Below are positions 21,027 through 30,792 of a stretch of DNA of 44,782 nt, piece after piece; position 1 is the first letter of the stretch, and each line of letters opens with the position of its first letter. The stretch comes from an uncultured Burkholderiales bacterium (lineage in GTDB: Bacteria; Pseudomonadota; Gammaproteobacteria; Burkholderiales; Burkholderiaceae_C). Below the pieces are notes generated by a model. The model was not told where the DNA came from. It saw only the letters and a list, made by a program, of their open reading frames with translations, and did no database searches. The position numbers were made by a program, and so were the translations under genes. The stretch is taken from the NCBI GenBank assembly GCA_937891665.1, contig CALAGS010000224.1, positions 1 to 44,782 of the forward strand, written 5' to 3'.

Positions 21027-21320
21027 TTATTGTTTGGGCAAGCGATCCGAGCGAGGCGCTTCTGTGACTTCTTTAACCTCAACATCTACCACCTCTGGCG
21101 TATTTTGCGAGCTTGTGCGCCAAGCGCCAAAGGGTGCTTTATTGCGAGCCATGTTTTGATAGCGCTGCCAGACCACGGCCACTTCGGGTTTTCGGCCACG
21201 AACCAAAGACCAAAGTGCGCCAGAAATTAAAGCCAATAGCAAGATACACAGTGTGCCTAAGACAAAAACCAGTCCTAGCAAACTGAAAAAGATTTTAAAA
21301 ATCCAAGCAATCAATTGCAT
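21027..21320 (-). CDS. Small hypothetical membrane protein downstream of nagZ
   Basis: Protein of 97 aa starting MQLIAWIFKIFFSLLG. One long hydrophobic stretch (about residues 5-40) is enough for one or two membrane helices, followed by a polar, Glu/Val-rich tail. No catalytic motif is seen. The ATG at 21320 lies 1 nt after the nagZ stop, supporting coupled expression; the open frame further upstream lies inside nagZ and is not used. I do not recognise a named family. The function is unknown, though position suggests a cell-envelope role. Confidence 0.75.
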   Translation of the reverse strand: MQLIAWIFKIFFSLLGLVFVLGTLCILLLALISGALWSLVRGRKPEVAVVWQRYQNMARNKAPFGAWRTSSQNTPEVVDVEVKEVTEAPRSDRLPKQ

Positions 21321-21321
21321 A

Positions 21322-22404
21322 TCAGGGCAAGCAAGCCAAGGCTTGTTGGTAATGGACAGACCGCACCAAATCATCCCAAGCCAAGGCGGGCAAGGTGGGC
21401 AGCAGCGCCAAGCGCCGTGATTCACTCAAGTCATCAGGCTGCCACCAGCCCTTGACTTGCGCTTCGGCAAGACCTTCTAAGACCTCGTCAATGACTTTGC
21501 TGCCCTTCAAGGATTGATTGCACAGCAAGGCCACATCACATCCGGCTTCGAGCGCCGCCAAGACACCTTTTGTGAAGCTGATGGGCTGGCCATCCAACAC
21601 ACGTGCGCCTAGCATCGACAAATCGTCACTGAACACTGCACCAGTGAATTCCAATTGTTCGCGCAAAATTTCTTGGACCCATTTTTGGGAGAACCCAGCA
21701 GGCCGTGAGTCCACCTTGGGATAAATGACGTGCGCGGGCATGACAGCACTCAACTCATTGCTCAACCACTCATAGGGCTTGGCATCCTCTTGAAGGATGG
21801 CTTTCAGGCTGCGCTTGTCGACGGGGATGTCGACATGTGAATCGGCCTTGACGTAACCGTGTCCTGGAAAATGCTTGCCGCAATTGCCCATGCCTGCACG
21901 CTGCAAGCCATGCATCAGACTTTTGGCCAGCAAACTGACATTGCGGGCATCGCGGCTGAAAGCGCGATCACCAATGACACTGCTTTCGCCATAGTCCAAA
22001 TCAAGAACGGGTGTGAAACTTAAATCAACACCACAGGCGCGCAACTCTGCAGCCAATAAGTAGCCCACTGCTGTAGCGGCTTTGCAAGCCTTTAAAACAC
22101 CTTCACCGGCCAGACCTTTGCCATCTTGGGCCCACATTTCGCCCAATCGTCGCATGGCAGGCAAATGTGTGAAGCCATCGTTTCTAAAACGCTGAACCCT
22201 GCCGCCTTCGTGGTCGACGCAAATCAACAAATCTTTTCGAACAGCCTTGATGTCTGCACACAAACCCGTGAGCTGCGCGCGGCTTTGCCAATTGCGTCCA
22301 AACAAAATGAGGCCACCCGTCAATGGGTTTTTTAGGCGTTTTTTGTCGGTAGCTGTGAGCTCAAAGCCTTCAATGTCGATGATGAGGGGTGCTTGGATGT
22401 TCAT
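21322..22404 (-). CDS. nagZ: Beta-N-acetylhexosaminidase (NagZ)
   Basis: Cytoplasmic glycoside hydrolase family 3 enzyme (360 aa) that removes N-acetylglucosamine from anhydromuropeptides during murein recycling. The family signature [18 protein letters not shown] is present, and the nucleophile aspartate is in [10 protein letters not shown]. The ATG at 22404 overlaps the acpS stop (ATGA) and gives [13 protein letters not shown]. It is in the lepA-rnc-era gene run, and in gammaproteobacteria its product can influence AmpC induction. Confidence 0.95.
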   Translation of the reverse strand: MNIQAPLIIDIEGFELTATDKKRLKNPLTGGLILFGRNWQSRAQLTGLCADIKAVRKDLLICVDHEGGRVQRFRNDGFTHLPAMRRLGEMWAQDGKGLAGEGVLKACKAATAVGYLLAAELRACGVDLSFTPVLDLDYGESSVIGDRAFSRDARNVSLLAKSLMHGLQRAGMGNCGKHFPGHGYVKADSHVDIPVDKRSLKAILQEDAKPYEWLSNELSAVMPAHVIYPKVDSRPAGFSQKWVQEILREQLEFTGAVFSDDLSMLGARVLDGQPISFTKGVLAALEAGCDVALLCNQSLKGSKVIDEVLEGLAEAQVKGWWQPDDLSESRRLALLPTLPALAWDDLVRSVHYQQALACLP

Positions 22405-22796
22405 TCGGTTTTTTCTACGATGCAATAACTTCCCGCGTAATCTGCTTCGTCAGTGACGCTGATGTGTGCTTTTAAATGTTGGGACTCAAACCAGATTTTC
22501 AAGGCATCGTGCAAAACAATCACAGGTTGGCCAGAAGGCAGTTTGCCAATTTCGCACGAGCGCCAAGTCATGGGCATGCGCATGCCCATGCCAATGGCCT
22601 TGCTAAAAGCTTCCTTGGCAGAAAATCGTGTGGCCACATAACGAACACCCCGTTCTGGCCATCTGGCGCTGCGCGCTTTGTAAGTTGCAAACTCCTGGTC
22701 GCTCAAAACCTTTTGAGCAAAGCGGTCGCCGTGCTTTTCCAAGCTCGCTCTGATGCGCCTGACATCACACAGATCGGTACCGATGCCGTAAATCAT
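22401..22796 (-). CDS. acpS: Holo-[acyl-carrier-protein] synthase (AcpS)
   Basis: Transfers 4'-phosphopantetheine from CoA to the serine of AcpP (131 aa). The magnesium-binding start [11 protein letters not shown] and the signature [12 protein letters not shown] are both present. The ATG at 22796 fits the family start; an in-frame TTG at 22817 would add seven residues. Its substrate ACP is encoded at 32556-32792 in this window. The pdxJ-acpS order matches E. coli. Confidence 0.95.
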   Translation of the reverse strand: MIYGIGTDLCDVRRIRASLEKHGDRFAQKVLSDQEFATYKARSARWPERGVRYVATRFSAKEAFSKAIGMGMRMPMTWRSCEIGKLPSGQPVIVLHDALKIWFESQHLKAHISVTDEADYAGSYCIVEKTE

Positions 22797-22844
22797 GTTG
22801 GAAGTCTGCTCGTTCAATTCAAAATAAAGGGGCCAAGGCTTGGA

Positions 22845-23591
22845 TCATCGGCCTAAGGCATTTAAATAGCCACGCACTGTCGCAGCGTATCCCATTTCTA
22901 GTGCGTCGGCCATCAAGGCGTGACCAATGGAGACCTCCAACAAACCCGGCACAGCATGTGCAAATTTGGGCAGGTTGTCTTGGTTCAAATCATGTCCGGC
23001 GTTTACGCCCAAGCCTTGCTCAATGGCTGCCTTAGCAGTGCCAACATACTCTGCCAAACAAGCATCGTTGGTGGCTGTACCAAAGCTTGCTGCATAGGGC
23101 TCGGTGTACAACTCCACACGATCGGCACCCACTTGCTTCACAAAAACCATTTGATTGGGATCAGGATCCATGAACAAACTGACGCGAACACCCAAGGACT
23201 TGCACTCGTCAATCAAGGGCTTCAGTGTGTCGGCATCTTTGGGAAATGACCAGCCGTGATCGCTGGTGAGTTGACCCTCGCTGTCGGGCACGAAGGTTAC
23301 TTGGTGCGGCCGGACGGTCCGCACAAAATCCATCAATTGGTGAAACGGATTGCCTTCAATGTTGAATTCCCTGTCTGGCCAACGCTTCATCAAGTCGGCC
23401 AGTTCAAACACGTCGGAGGCACGAATGTGACGCTCATCGGGGCGGGGGTGAATGGTAATGCCCTGGGCACCCGCTTCTAGGCACATCTGAGCCGCTTTCA
23501 GGACACTGGGAATACCCAAGTGGCGTGAATTGCGCAGCAACGCTACTTTGTTGACATTGACGGACAGCGCCGTTTTAGAATCAGGGGTCAT
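22845..23591 (-). CDS. pdxJ: Pyridoxine 5'-phosphate synthase (PdxJ)
   Basis: Closes the pyridine ring of vitamin B6 from 1-deoxyxylulose 5-phosphate and aminoacetone phosphate (248 aa). Typical motifs are SVNVNKVALLRNSRH at the N-terminus, the phosphate-site region HPRPDERHIR, YTEPYA and VNAGHDLNQDNL. Start is ATG at 23591, 7 nt after the recO stop. The recO-pdxJ-acpS order is the same as in E. coli. Confidence 0.96.
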   Translation of the reverse strand: MTPDSKTALSVNVNKVALLRNSRHLGIPSVLKAAQMCLEAGAQGITIHPRPDERHIRASDVFELADLMKRWPDREFNIEGNPFHQLMDFVRTVRPHQVTFVPDSEGQLTSDHGWSFPKDADTLKPLIDECKSLGVRVSLFMDPDPNQMVFVKQVGADRVELYTEPYAASFGTATNDACLAEYVGTAKAAIEQGLGVNAGHDLNQDNLPKFAHAVPGLLEVSIGHALMADALEMGYAATVRGYLNALGR

Positions 23592-23598
23592 GAAGGTC

Positions 23599-24354
23599 TC
23601 ACAAACTTTGAATGTCGATCATCATTTGACGGGTCTTTAAAGTGCCGACACCACAATGGTAATTGAGTAAGGTGCGAAGTTGGGTGCGAAGTGGCGTCAA
23701 CATGTCTAAGCTCAAACGAAGCGTGTCTGCAAATGGAGATTCTCCATCCAACGCGTTTTGAAGTGCCAGCCATTGAACGCCGCTCAAGGCATGACGATCA
23801 TCACGGTGTGCCAATCGCAAGCCGCCTTCGGGCACCAAACAATAGTCTCTCGTCTCATCCAAGTCTGCCATGGTGAGGGTCTGAGAATTCAAACTGGGCA
23901 GCAGTCCAATTTCTCGAAGCAAGAGCAACTCAAACACTCTGAGAGACGCCTGCAGCAATTCGCCTGGCTCCGTGGCCATGACACGCACGGTGGCAGCGTA
24001 GGCATCAAACAATTTGAAATGAGGATCATCGCGCGCCAAGAGGCGCAGTAACAGCTCATTCAGGTAGTACCCCGAAAGCAGCGCATCGCCAGTGGGCATG
24101 ACATGCCCACCGATCCACTCTACTGACTTCAAGGTTCGAATATCGGCATCGCCACCATAGGCAACTTGAATAGCTTGAAGCGGCAATAAAACAGGCCTGA
24201 ACGAGGAGCTTGGTTTCTTGGCACCTTTGGCAACCAAGGCAATGCGCCCATGATGCCGAGTGAAGACTTCCAAGATAAGGCTGGACTCGCTCCAGTCGTA
24301 GCGGTGAAGCACATAGGCAGGCTCATCCGAAATTCGTTTCAAGACAGCGGCCAT
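23599..24354 (-). CDS. recO: DNA repair protein RecO
   Basis: Recombination mediator (251 aa) that with RecR loads RecA onto SSB-coated DNA in gap repair. The N-terminal OB-fold region reads [20 protein letters not shown], followed by the [15 protein letters not shown] block typical of RecO. The central part is helical. Zinc-binding cysteines found in some RecO proteins are not evident, as is common in Proteobacteria. It lies 12 nt after era. Confidence 0.92.
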   Translation of the reverse strand: MAAVLKRISDEPAYVLHRYDWSESSLILEVFTRHHGRIALVAKGAKKPSSSFRPVLLPLQAIQVAYGGDADIRTLKSVEWIGGHVMPTGDALLSGYYLNELLLRLLARDDPHFKLFDAYAATVRVMATEPGELLQASLRVFELLLLREIGLLPSLNSQTLTMADLDETRDYCLVPEGGLRLAHRDDRHALSGVQWLALQNALDGESPFADTLRLSLDMLTPLRTQLRTLLNYHCGVGTLKTRQMMIDIQSL

Positions 24355-24366
24355 GGGCTGCCCTTT

Positions 24367-25281
24367 TTACTCGTACCCGAAGGAGCGAACACGCGCTTCG
24401 TCGTCGGCCCAGCCAGAGCGAACCTTGACCCACAACTCAATAAAGACTTTGGCATCCATGAGCTTTTCCAACTCTTGGCGTGCTTCAGTGCCAATGCGCT
24501 TCAGGCGCTCCCCTTTGTCGCCAATGACCATGGCTTTATGGCCCTCGCGCTCAACCACAATGGTGGCAGCAATGCGAATCATGCGATTGGCTGAACGGCT
24601 GGGTTCTTCTTCGAATTTATCAATGACCACGGTGGAGGTATAGGGCAACTCATCCCCCGTGAAACGAAACAATTTTTCACGCACAATTTCACTGGCCAAA
24701 AACTTTTCGCTTCGGTCAGTGAGTTCATCTTCACCATACATCCACGCCTGTTCGGGCAAGTATTTTTCGCAATACCCCATCAGACGTTCAATGTCTTTGG
24801 CATTTTTGGCCGACATCGGAACAAATTCTGCGAAGGAATGGCGCTCTTGCATCTCTTTGAGCCAAGGCGCCAACTCTTCGCGCCGGTTGACGGTGTCCAA
24901 CTTATTGGCAATCAACAAAACAGGCACATCGGGCTTGAGCAATGTCAAGACTTTGGCGTCGGCAGTGTTGAACATGCCTGCTTCCACCACAAACAGCACC
25001 AAATCGACATCGCCCACAGCGCCCAGTACAGTTTTATTCAAAGATTTGTTGAGCGCCGTGTTGTGGCGTGTTTGAAACCCTGGGGTGTCAACAAACACAT
25101 ACTGGGTGGAACCTTCTGTGCGAATGCCCGTAATGCGGTGACGCGTTGTTTGCGCTTTGCGCGAAGTGATGCTGATTTTTTGGCCCACCAGCGCATTGAG
25201 CAAAGTCGATTTGCCCACATTGGGCTTGCCAACAATGGCGACCAAACCGCAACGTTGGGCGGGGTTGGTTTCTGTGTTCAT
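24367..25281 (-). CDS. era: GTPase Era
   Basis: Essential GTPase (304 aa) that binds 16S rRNA near its 3' end during 30S maturation. G1 is GKPNVGKST (residues 18-26), G3 is DTPGF and G4 is NKLD. A C-terminal KH domain runs from about residue 210, with [20 protein letters not shown]. The start ATG overlaps the rnc stop (ATGA), keeping the classical rnc-era pair. Confidence 0.97.
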   Translation of the reverse strand: MNTETNPAQRCGLVAIVGKPNVGKSTLLNALVGQKISITSRKAQTTRHRITGIRTEGSTQYVFVDTPGFQTRHNTALNKSLNKTVLGAVGDVDLVLFVVEAGMFNTADAKVLTLLKPDVPVLLIANKLDTVNRREELAPWLKEMQERHSFAEFVPMSAKNAKDIERLMGYCEKYLPEQAWMYGEDELTDRSEKFLASEIVREKLFRFTGDELPYTSTVVIDKFEEEPSRSANRMIRIAATIVVEREGHKAMVIGDKGERLKRIGTEARQELEKLMDAKVFIELWVKVRSGWADDEARVRSFGYE

Positions 25282-25964
25282 TCGCGGGCCTTGACTTTCA
25301 AAATTTCAAGCATGGCAGCTGCCGCGGCTTGCTCACCAGCACGTCGCGAGGGGCCGCTACCGTGCTGTGAGAGACTGAGTTCGGGAATGTCGCAAGCAAC
25401 ATCAAAAATTTGTCGGTGAGCTGCGCCCGATGTGGCGACCACAGAATACTGAGGGAGCTGCAATTTTCGGCCTTGTAGCCATTCTTGCAATTCTGTTTTA
25501 GGGTCTTTGGCAGCGGCCTGCATCTGCGGATTGATTTCAACATTTTGAAACAATCTGTGCACCAATTGTTCTGCGACTTCGTAACCTGCATCTAAAAAAA
25601 CAGCACCTAGCAAGGCTTCCAAGGTATCGGCCAAAATAGAGGGGCGGCGCTGTCCACCCGATTTCAACTCACCCTCCCCCAACTTAAGGCAAACTGGAAT
25701 TTGAAGCGTGAGGGCCAATTGATGCAGCGTTTCTTGCTTGACCAAATTGGCTCTGACGCGAGACAAATCGCCCTCGGGTAAATCACTCAATTGGGCATAA
25801 AGTAAATGAGCAACGGCCAGGTTTAAGACTGAATCGCCCAAAAACTCTAGGCGCTCGTTGTGATCGGCGGAGTAACTGCGGTGCGTGACGGCACGCTCCA
25901 GCAAACTCGCATCTTTGAAGGTGTGCTGAAGGCGAACTTGCAATTGACTGAGATCGTCGTTCAA
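25278..25964 (-). CDS. rnc: Ribonuclease III (Rnc), TTG start
   Basis: Double-strand-specific endonuclease that processes rRNA precursors and many mRNAs (228 aa). The signature [14 protein letters not shown] is at residues 37-50, the second acidic motif is [14 protein letters not shown], and a dsRNA-binding domain fills the C-terminus. The reading frame begins at TTG (25964); there is no ATG or GTG upstream before a stop, and none shortly downstream, so a TTG start looks real, with AGG about 8 nt before it. Weak initiation would fit an enzyme that is often self-limiting. Burkholderiales usually carry a DUF4845 gene between lepB and rnc; it is missing here. Confidence 0.95.
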   Translation of the reverse strand: MNDDLSQLQVRLQHTFKDASLLERAVTHRSYSADHNERLEFLGDSVLNLAVAHLLYAQLSDLPEGDLSRVRANLVKQETLHQLALTLQIPVCLKLGEGELKSGGQRRPSILADTLEALLGAVFLDAGYEVAEQLVHRLFQNVEINPQMQAAAKDPKTELQEWLQGRKLQLPQYSVVATSGAAHRQIFDVACDIPELSLSQHGSGPSRRAGEQAAAAAMLEILKVKARE

Positions 25965-26034
25965 ACGGATAGCCTGACAGTGAATTTAAAAAATGGCAGT
26001 TTCAATGAATGTTGACAAGTTCAAGACAGCAAGC

Positions 26035-27000
26035 TCAATTGAATGCGCCAATGCGTCCCAGATTTCCAAAATTCATCCAAACAAAAAATGCCCGACCGAC
26101 GATGTTGGCGTCGGGTACAAAACCCCAATAGCGCGAATCAAGAGAATTGTCTCGATTGTCGCCCATCATGAAGTAATGTCCTTCCGGCACCTTACAAACG
26201 ACACCCTCTATGGTGTAGTTGCACTGATCTCTGAAAGGAAAATCATCAGCACCCGGAATGAAGGCCGGCCGCTCGTCATCGACAATCAGATTGTGTGGTT
26301 TGTTGCCCAATTTTTCTTGCGATTGTTTGAAGTAACGCATCACCGACTCATCAAAAAATTCTGGCAACGCCTCGGTGGGTACAGGCTGACCATTGATCGA
26401 GAGTTTTTTGTTCAAGTAGGCCACTTGGTCACCCGGAATAGCCACCACCCGCTTGATGTAATCGACACTGGGGCGCGGGGGGTAACGAAAAACCATCACA
26501 TCACCGCGCGCGACGGGGGTACCTTGGGTGAGTTTGAGGTTGACCACTGGCAAACGAACGCCATAGTGAAATTTATTCACCAAAATCAAGTCGCCGATCC
26601 ACAGGGTGGGAATCATGGAACCAGAAGGAATTTTGAAGGGCTCAAACAAAAATGAGCGCAGCACAAAAACGACCAAGATGACGGGAAATAATCCGGCGGT
26701 CCAGTCCAACCACCAGGGTTGCATGAGAAGTCGATCGCGCGCTTCGCCCGTTTCGGTGTCTTGTCTGTCGATGCCCATTTTGGACAATTCTTGTTGGCGC
26801 TTGGCTTTTTCTTGGTCAAGTTGTTCGACTGCTTTAAGTCGCTGCGGCCAAAAATAAAACTTTTCAGCCAGCCAATAAACACCTGAAATGATGACCGCCA
26901 TGAGCATCAACAAGGCAAAGTTGCCTTCAATCATGCCGCCGTACCAAGCACCTGCGTAGCCTAGCAAGGCAGCCAGCAAAAAACCCGTTATGACTTCCAT
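26035..27000 (-). CDS. lepB: Signal peptidase I (LepB)
   Basis: Inner-membrane serine protease (321 aa) that removes signal peptides from exported proteins. Two N-terminal membrane helices (about residues 4-22 and 28-46), a charged cytoplasmic loop and a third helix at 103-119 precede the periplasmic domain. The Ser/Lys dyad is Ser128 in IPSGSM and Lys183 in DYIKRVV. The C-terminal box GDNRDNSLDSRYWG is intact. The ATG at 27000 shares its first base with the lepA stop (TGATG), so the pair is coupled. Confidence 0.97.
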   Translation of the reverse strand: MEVITGFLLAALLGYAGAWYGGMIEGNFALLMLMAVIISGVYWLAEKFYFWPQRLKAVEQLDQEKAKRQQELSKMGIDRQDTETGEARDRLLMQPWWLDWTAGLFPVILVVFVLRSFLFEPFKIPSGSMIPTLWIGDLILVNKFHYGVRLPVVNLKLTQGTPVARGDVMVFRYPPRPSVDYIKRVVAIPGDQVAYLNKKLSINGQPVPTEALPEFFDESVMRYFKQSQEKLGNKPHNLIVDDERPAFIPGADDFPFRDQCNYTIEGVVCKVPEGHYFMMGDNRDNSLDSRYWGFVPDANIVGRAFFVWMNFGNLGRIGAFN

Positions 27001-28808
27001 CAATCTTCTACCTGCAAAATAGCCAAGAATGCCTCTTGCGGCACCTCAACTGAGCCAATTTGTTTCATGCGTTTTTTACCCGCTTTTTGTTTCTCGAGCA
27101 ATTTGCGTTTGCGCGAGATATCTCCACCATAGCACTTGGCCAGCACGTTTTTACGCAAGGCTTTGACCGTTTCGCGGGCAATGATGTTGGCACCAATGGC
27201 CGCCTGGATGGCCACATCGAACATTTGACGGCTGATAATTTCTCGCATTTTAGCCACCACAGCACGGCCGCGATAGGCCGACTGCGTGCGGTGGACGATG
27301 ATGGAAAGTGCATCAACCTTCTCGCCGTTCAACAAAATATCGACCTTCACAACATCGGAGGCGCGGTATTCTTTGAATTCGTAATCCATTGAAGCATAGC
27401 CTCGTGAGACCGATTTCAATTTGTCAAAAAAGTCCAAAACGATTTCGCCTAAGGGCATCTCATAAGTGAGCATGACCTGTCGACCGTGATAGGACATGTT
27501 GAGCTGAACGCCCCGCTTCACGTTGGCCAGTGTCATGACAGGGCCCACATAATCTTGAGGCATGTACAAATGCACCGTGACAATGGGCTCGCGAATCTCT
27601 AGCATCTTGCCTTGGTCGGGCATTTTGGCGGGGTTCTCGACCATCACCACCTCACCATCGCCTTTGACAACTTGATAGACCACACTGGGTGCCGTGGTGA
27701 TCAGATCTTGGTCAAATTCACGCTCCAGACGCTCCTGCACAATTTCCATGTGCAACAAACCCAAGAAGCCACAGCGAAAGCCAAATCCAAGAGCCTGAGA
27801 AACCTCAGCTTCGTAATGCAAAGATGAATCGTTGAGCTTCAGTTTTTCGAGTGCGTCTCGCAGGGAGTCGTATTGATTGGCTTCAGTGGGGTACAAACCA
27901 GCGAAAACTTGCGGCTGAATTTCCTTGAAACCTGGCAATGCCTTCTCGGCAGGACCTAAATTGTTGGGGAGCTTCTTTTCCAAAGTGATGGTGTCGCCCA
28001 CTTTGGCGGCTTGCAGCTCTTTAATGCCTGCAATGATATAGCCCACCTCACCGGCCTCAAGACTGTTACGCGGTTCATTGGCGGGCGTAAATACGCCCAT
28101 GGTGTCTGCGTTGTACACAGTCCCTGTGGCCATCATTTTGAAACGCTCGCCTTTGCCCAAGCGGCCATCGACCACGCGGACCAACATGACAACGCCAACA
28201 TACGTGTCGAACCAACTGTCAACGATCATGGCGCGAAGGGGCGCGTTGGGGTTTCCTTTGGGTGCCGGAATTTTGGCGACGATGGCCTCCAAAATTTCAT
28301 CAATGCCCATGCCTGTTTTGGCAGAGCAGGGAATGGCTTCGCTGGCATCGATGCCAATGACATCTTCGACTTCGGCTTTGGCGTTTTCGGGATCGGCTTG
28401 AGGCAAGTCCATCTTATTGAGAACGGGTACCACCTCGACACCCAAATCAAGTGCGGTATAGCAATTGGCAACCGTTTGTGCTTCAACACCTTGACTGGCA
28501 TCGACCACCAACAATGCACCTTCGCAAGCAGACAACGAGCGTGAAACCTCATAAGAGAAGTCAACGTGCCCAGGAGTGTCGATCAAATTGAGGTTGTAAA
28601 TTTGCCCATCTTTGGCTTTGTATTGCAGCGATGCTGTTTGCGCTTTGATAGTAATGCCACGCTCTTTTTCAATGTCCATGGAGTCTAGAACTTGCGATTG
28701 CATTTCGCGCTCTTGCAAACCACCGCAACGTTGAATCAACCGATCGGCGAGTGTCGATTTGCCGTGATCGATGTGCGCAATGATGGAGAAATTTCTGATG
28801 TGATTCAT
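27000..28808 (-). CDS. lepA: Elongation factor 4 (LepA)
   Basis: Ribosome-associated GTPase (602 aa) implicated in back-translocation and 30S biogenesis. G1 is [10 protein letters not shown]3 is DTPGHVDF and G4 is NKMDLPQAD. The LepA-specific C-terminal domain carries [14 protein letters not shown] and the basic end [16 protein letters not shown]. The start is the ATG at 28808 ([14 protein letters not shown]); an adjoining TTG at 28811 is less likely. It has a terminator just upstream, so it probably has its own promoter in the short gap. Confidence 0.97.
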   Translation of the reverse strand: MNHIRNFSIIAHIDHGKSTLADRLIQRCGGLQEREMQSQVLDSMDIEKERGITIKAQTASLQYKAKDGQIYNLNLIDTPGHVDFSYEVSRSLSACEGALLVVDASQGVEAQTVANCYTALDLGVEVVPVLNKMDLPQADPENAKAEVEDVIGIDASEAIPCSAKTGMGIDEILEAIVAKIPAPKGNPNAPLRAMIVDSWFDTYVGVVMLVRVVDGRLGKGERFKMMATGTVYNADTMGVFTPANEPRNSLEAGEVGYIIAGIKELQAAKVGDTITLEKKLPNNLGPAEKALPGFKEIQPQVFAGLYPTEANQYDSLRDALEKLKLNDSSLHYEAEVSQALGFGFRCGFLGLLHMEIVQERLEREFDQDLITTAPSVVYQVVKGDGEVVMVENPAKMPDQGKMLEIREPIVTVHLYMPQDYVGPVMTLANVKRGVQLNMSYHGRQVMLTYEMPLGEIVLDFFDKLKSVSRGYASMDYEFKEYRASDVVKVDILLNGEKVDALSIIVHRTQSAYRGRAVVAKMREIISRQMFDVAIQAAIGANIIARETVKALRKNVLAKCYGGDISRKRKLLEKQKAGKKRMKQIGSVEVPQEAFLAILQVED

Positions 28809-28850
28809 CAAGGACCAGCTACAAGTGTTTGAGATTCAAAGAAAGACAAG

Positions 28851-28881
28851 AAAAAAGGGCGCGTCGAATGAGGACGCGCCC
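28851..28881 (-). terminator. Intrinsic terminator upstream of lepA (end of the mucD transcript)
   Basis: A 9-bp perfect stem (GGGCGCGTC at 28857-28865 with GACGCGCCC at 28873-28881), 7-nt loop, then six U on the minus-strand transcript. It lies 379 nt after the mucD stop and 43 nt before lepA. Confidence 0.9.
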
Positions 28882-29259
28882 TGAACCAACAATCAATGGC
28901 AACTGCGATAGTTGGGACTTCATTGTAGGCAAAAAGCCAGACACGTACAGCCCCAAAACAGCACTTTGCAGGTCGTTGCAAGCTTGCAACAGAAAACTTA
29001 TCAACAACTTATTCACAAACAAAGAGGGCTCTGTATGAATAACTTGTGGGTGTTCTGTGGATCACCGGTGGACTGATGTAGGAGATCCCACATTGTGAAG
29101 CCACCCCTGCTTTTTTTGTCATGAATATTGGTCCAAGAGTGCAGATTTTAACCATTTTCGAAAATCAACCTGCCAAAAAGTTAGTGACTACAAACATAAA
29201 AATATTTTTGAAGCGTGGCAAAACCTGCAGTTCCAAAGGGACTCTTGACAAGCGCAAGA
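28882..29259. other. Noncoding region between mucD and lepA with DnaA-box-like sites and palindromes
   Basis: No credible gene is seen. The frames that cross it run through the terminator or into mucD antisense. It holds TTATCAACA (28998-29006) and TTATTCACA (29009-29017) in the same direction 11 bp apart, and TGTGGATCA (29056-29064) inverted. Each is at or one base from the DnaA-box consensus TTATNCACA. Further on are the palindromes CACCGGTG (29063-29070), ATTTTCGAAAAT (29154-29165) and AAAAATATTTTT (29198-29209). A weak hairpin (GGTGG 29067-29071 with CCACC 29101-29105) precedes TTTTTTT at 29111-29117 on the plus strand. Confidence 0.5.
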
Positions 29260-30753
29260 TCAAGGCATTGGGCGAATTAGCGCAAATCGGGTTAAGTCTC
29301 CGCGCCTAAATAGGACGTTCACTGGTTTTGTCTTGTCTAATTTGCTCAGGGCCGCAGCAAAGTCTTTGACTTGGCTGACCTCGATGTTGGCCACCGCCAA
29401 AATCACATCGCCTTCTCTCAAACCTGCTCTGATAGCAGGCTCCATCAGGCTTTCAACTCTGACGCCACCTTTGATTTTCAATTCTGTTTTTTGAGTCTCG
29501 GTTAAATCGGCAACCACCAATCCTAGGCCCTGAACAGAATTAGCCGCCTTCGGTTTTTCCTCAACTTCAACAGGTTTTTTAGCCACTTTCTCAGGCTCCA
29601 ACTCCGCGATCACAATGCTCAACTCTTTGGTTGCCCCGCGCCTGAAAATGGTCAAGTTACTTTTTGTTCCGGGCTTTGTATTGCCGACCAATCGGGGCAG
29701 GTCGGTTGACTTTTCAATGGGCTTGCCATCGATCTTGATGATCACATCGCCAGGCTCCAACCCAGCCTTGTCGGCGGGTGCACCTGGCTCAATTCGGTTG
29801 ATGAGTGCGCCCTGCGCTTTGCCTAAACCAATCGATTCCGCAAGCTCTTTGGTCACTTGCTCAATTTGAACGCCAATGCGTCCACGTGTCACACGGCCAT
29901 TGGCGCGCAATTGCTCACTGACGCGCATGGCCTCGTCCATGGGAATGGCAAAAGAAATGCCCATGAATCCACCAGAGCGAGAGTAAATTTGACTGTTGAT
30001 ACCTACCACCTCCCCTCGCATGTTAATGAGGGGCCCGCCTGAATTGCCAGGGTTAATGGCAACATCTGTTTGAATGAAAGGCAAGTAGTCACCGGTGTCA
30101 CGTTGCTTGGCGCTCACAATGCCAGCCGTGACGGAGTTATCAAGGCCAAATGGCGACCCAATGGCCATCACCCACTCGCCCACTTTTAAGCGCGACACAT
30201 CGCCCACTTTCACGGCAGGAAGTCCCGAGGCTTGGATCTTGACAACGGCCACATCAGTGCGTTTGTCAGCGCCAATGATTCTGGCTTTGAATTCGCGTTT
30301 GTCTGGCAAAGTTACCAAAACCTCATCGGCACCGTCAACCACATGGGCGTTGGTCATGATGAAGCCATCAGCTGTCAAAATAAATCCCGAACCGACGCCC
30401 CTGGGTTGCGACTCTTCGGGTGCTGGCGTTCTGCCTTGGCGAGGCGCCTGTCTTGGGGCATTGGGCGCATTGGGCGTGTTGGGCATTGGAATTCCAAAGA
30501 ATCGACGGAACAATTCTTGAGTCTCTTCGTCCATGCCACCGCCACTGCTGGCTGGATTGCGGGCTTTTTCAAGCGTGCGAATATTGACCACCGACGGCCC
30601 CACTTGTTCGACCAATTCCGTGAAGTCAGGCAAGCCCTTGACGATGGTTTGCTGCGCAAGTGCATGACTGGGGACAAGAGCAAATGTGAGAACCCCCACA
30701 GACAAAAACAAGGCATGCAGAACACCCGTCAATTTAAAACTCATCAGTTTCAT
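29260..30753 (-). CDS. mucD: Periplasmic serine protease/chaperone of the DegP (MucD) family
   Basis: Envelope quality-control protease (497 aa from the ATG at 30753; an in-frame TTG at 30771 would add six residues). Order: signal peptide ending near HALAQQ; a low-complexity linker of Pro/Asn triplets (PNTPNAPNAP); a trypsin-like domain with His137 (NAHVV), Asp167 (RTDVAV) and Ser238 (GNSGGP); then two PDZ domains. All catalytic residues are present. In relatives the gene sits at the end of rpoE-rseA-rseB-mucD. Here those three are absent, and mucD follows a small membrane-protein gene by about 40 nt. Expression may therefore depend on transcription from upstream rather than on a local sigma-E operon. 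Confidence 0.95.
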   Translation of the reverse strand: MKLMSFKLTGVLHALFLSVGVLTFALVPSHALAQQTIVKGLPDFTELVEQVGPSVVNIRTLEKARNPASSGGGMDEETQELFRRFFGIPMPNTPNAPNAPRQAPRQGRTPAPEESQPRGVGSGFILTADGFIMTNAHVVDGADEVLVTLPDKREFKARIIGADKRTDVAVVKIQASGLPAVKVGDVSRLKVGEWVMAIGSPFGLDNSVTAGIVSAKQRDTGDYLPFIQTDVAINPGNSGGPLINMRGEVVGINSQIYSRSGGFMGISFAIPMDEAMRVSEQLRANGRVTRGRIGVQIEQVTKELAESIGLGKAQGALINRIEPGAPADKAGLEPGDVIIKIDGKPIEKSTDLPRLVGNTKPGTKSNLTIFRRGATKELSIVIAELEPEKVAKKPVEVEEKPKAANSVQGLGLVVADLTETQKTELKIKGGVRVESLMEPAIRAGLREGDVILAVANIEVSQVKDFAAALSKLDKTKPVNVLFRRGDLTRFALIRPMP

Positions 30754-30792
30754 AAGATATCCAAACTCCAATTTAATCTCTGCACAGAATGC

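Noticed and set aside
25993..26655. 220-codon plus-strand frame
   Set aside because: Antisense to lepB, which has its catalytic Ser/Lys dyad in place.
28819..29022. 67-codon minus-strand frame upstream of lepA
   Set aside because: Crosses the strong terminator at 28851-28881, so it is unlikely to be a translated gene.
28882..29259. Main chromosomal replication origin
   Set aside because: DnaA-like boxes are present, but no dnaA, dnaN, rpmH or gene-orientation switch is seen; kept only as a DnaA-binding candidate.
29121..29309. 62-codon plus-strand frame in the mucD-lepA gap
   Set aside because: Runs antisense into the 3' end of mucD, has no ribosome site and no recognisable protein features.
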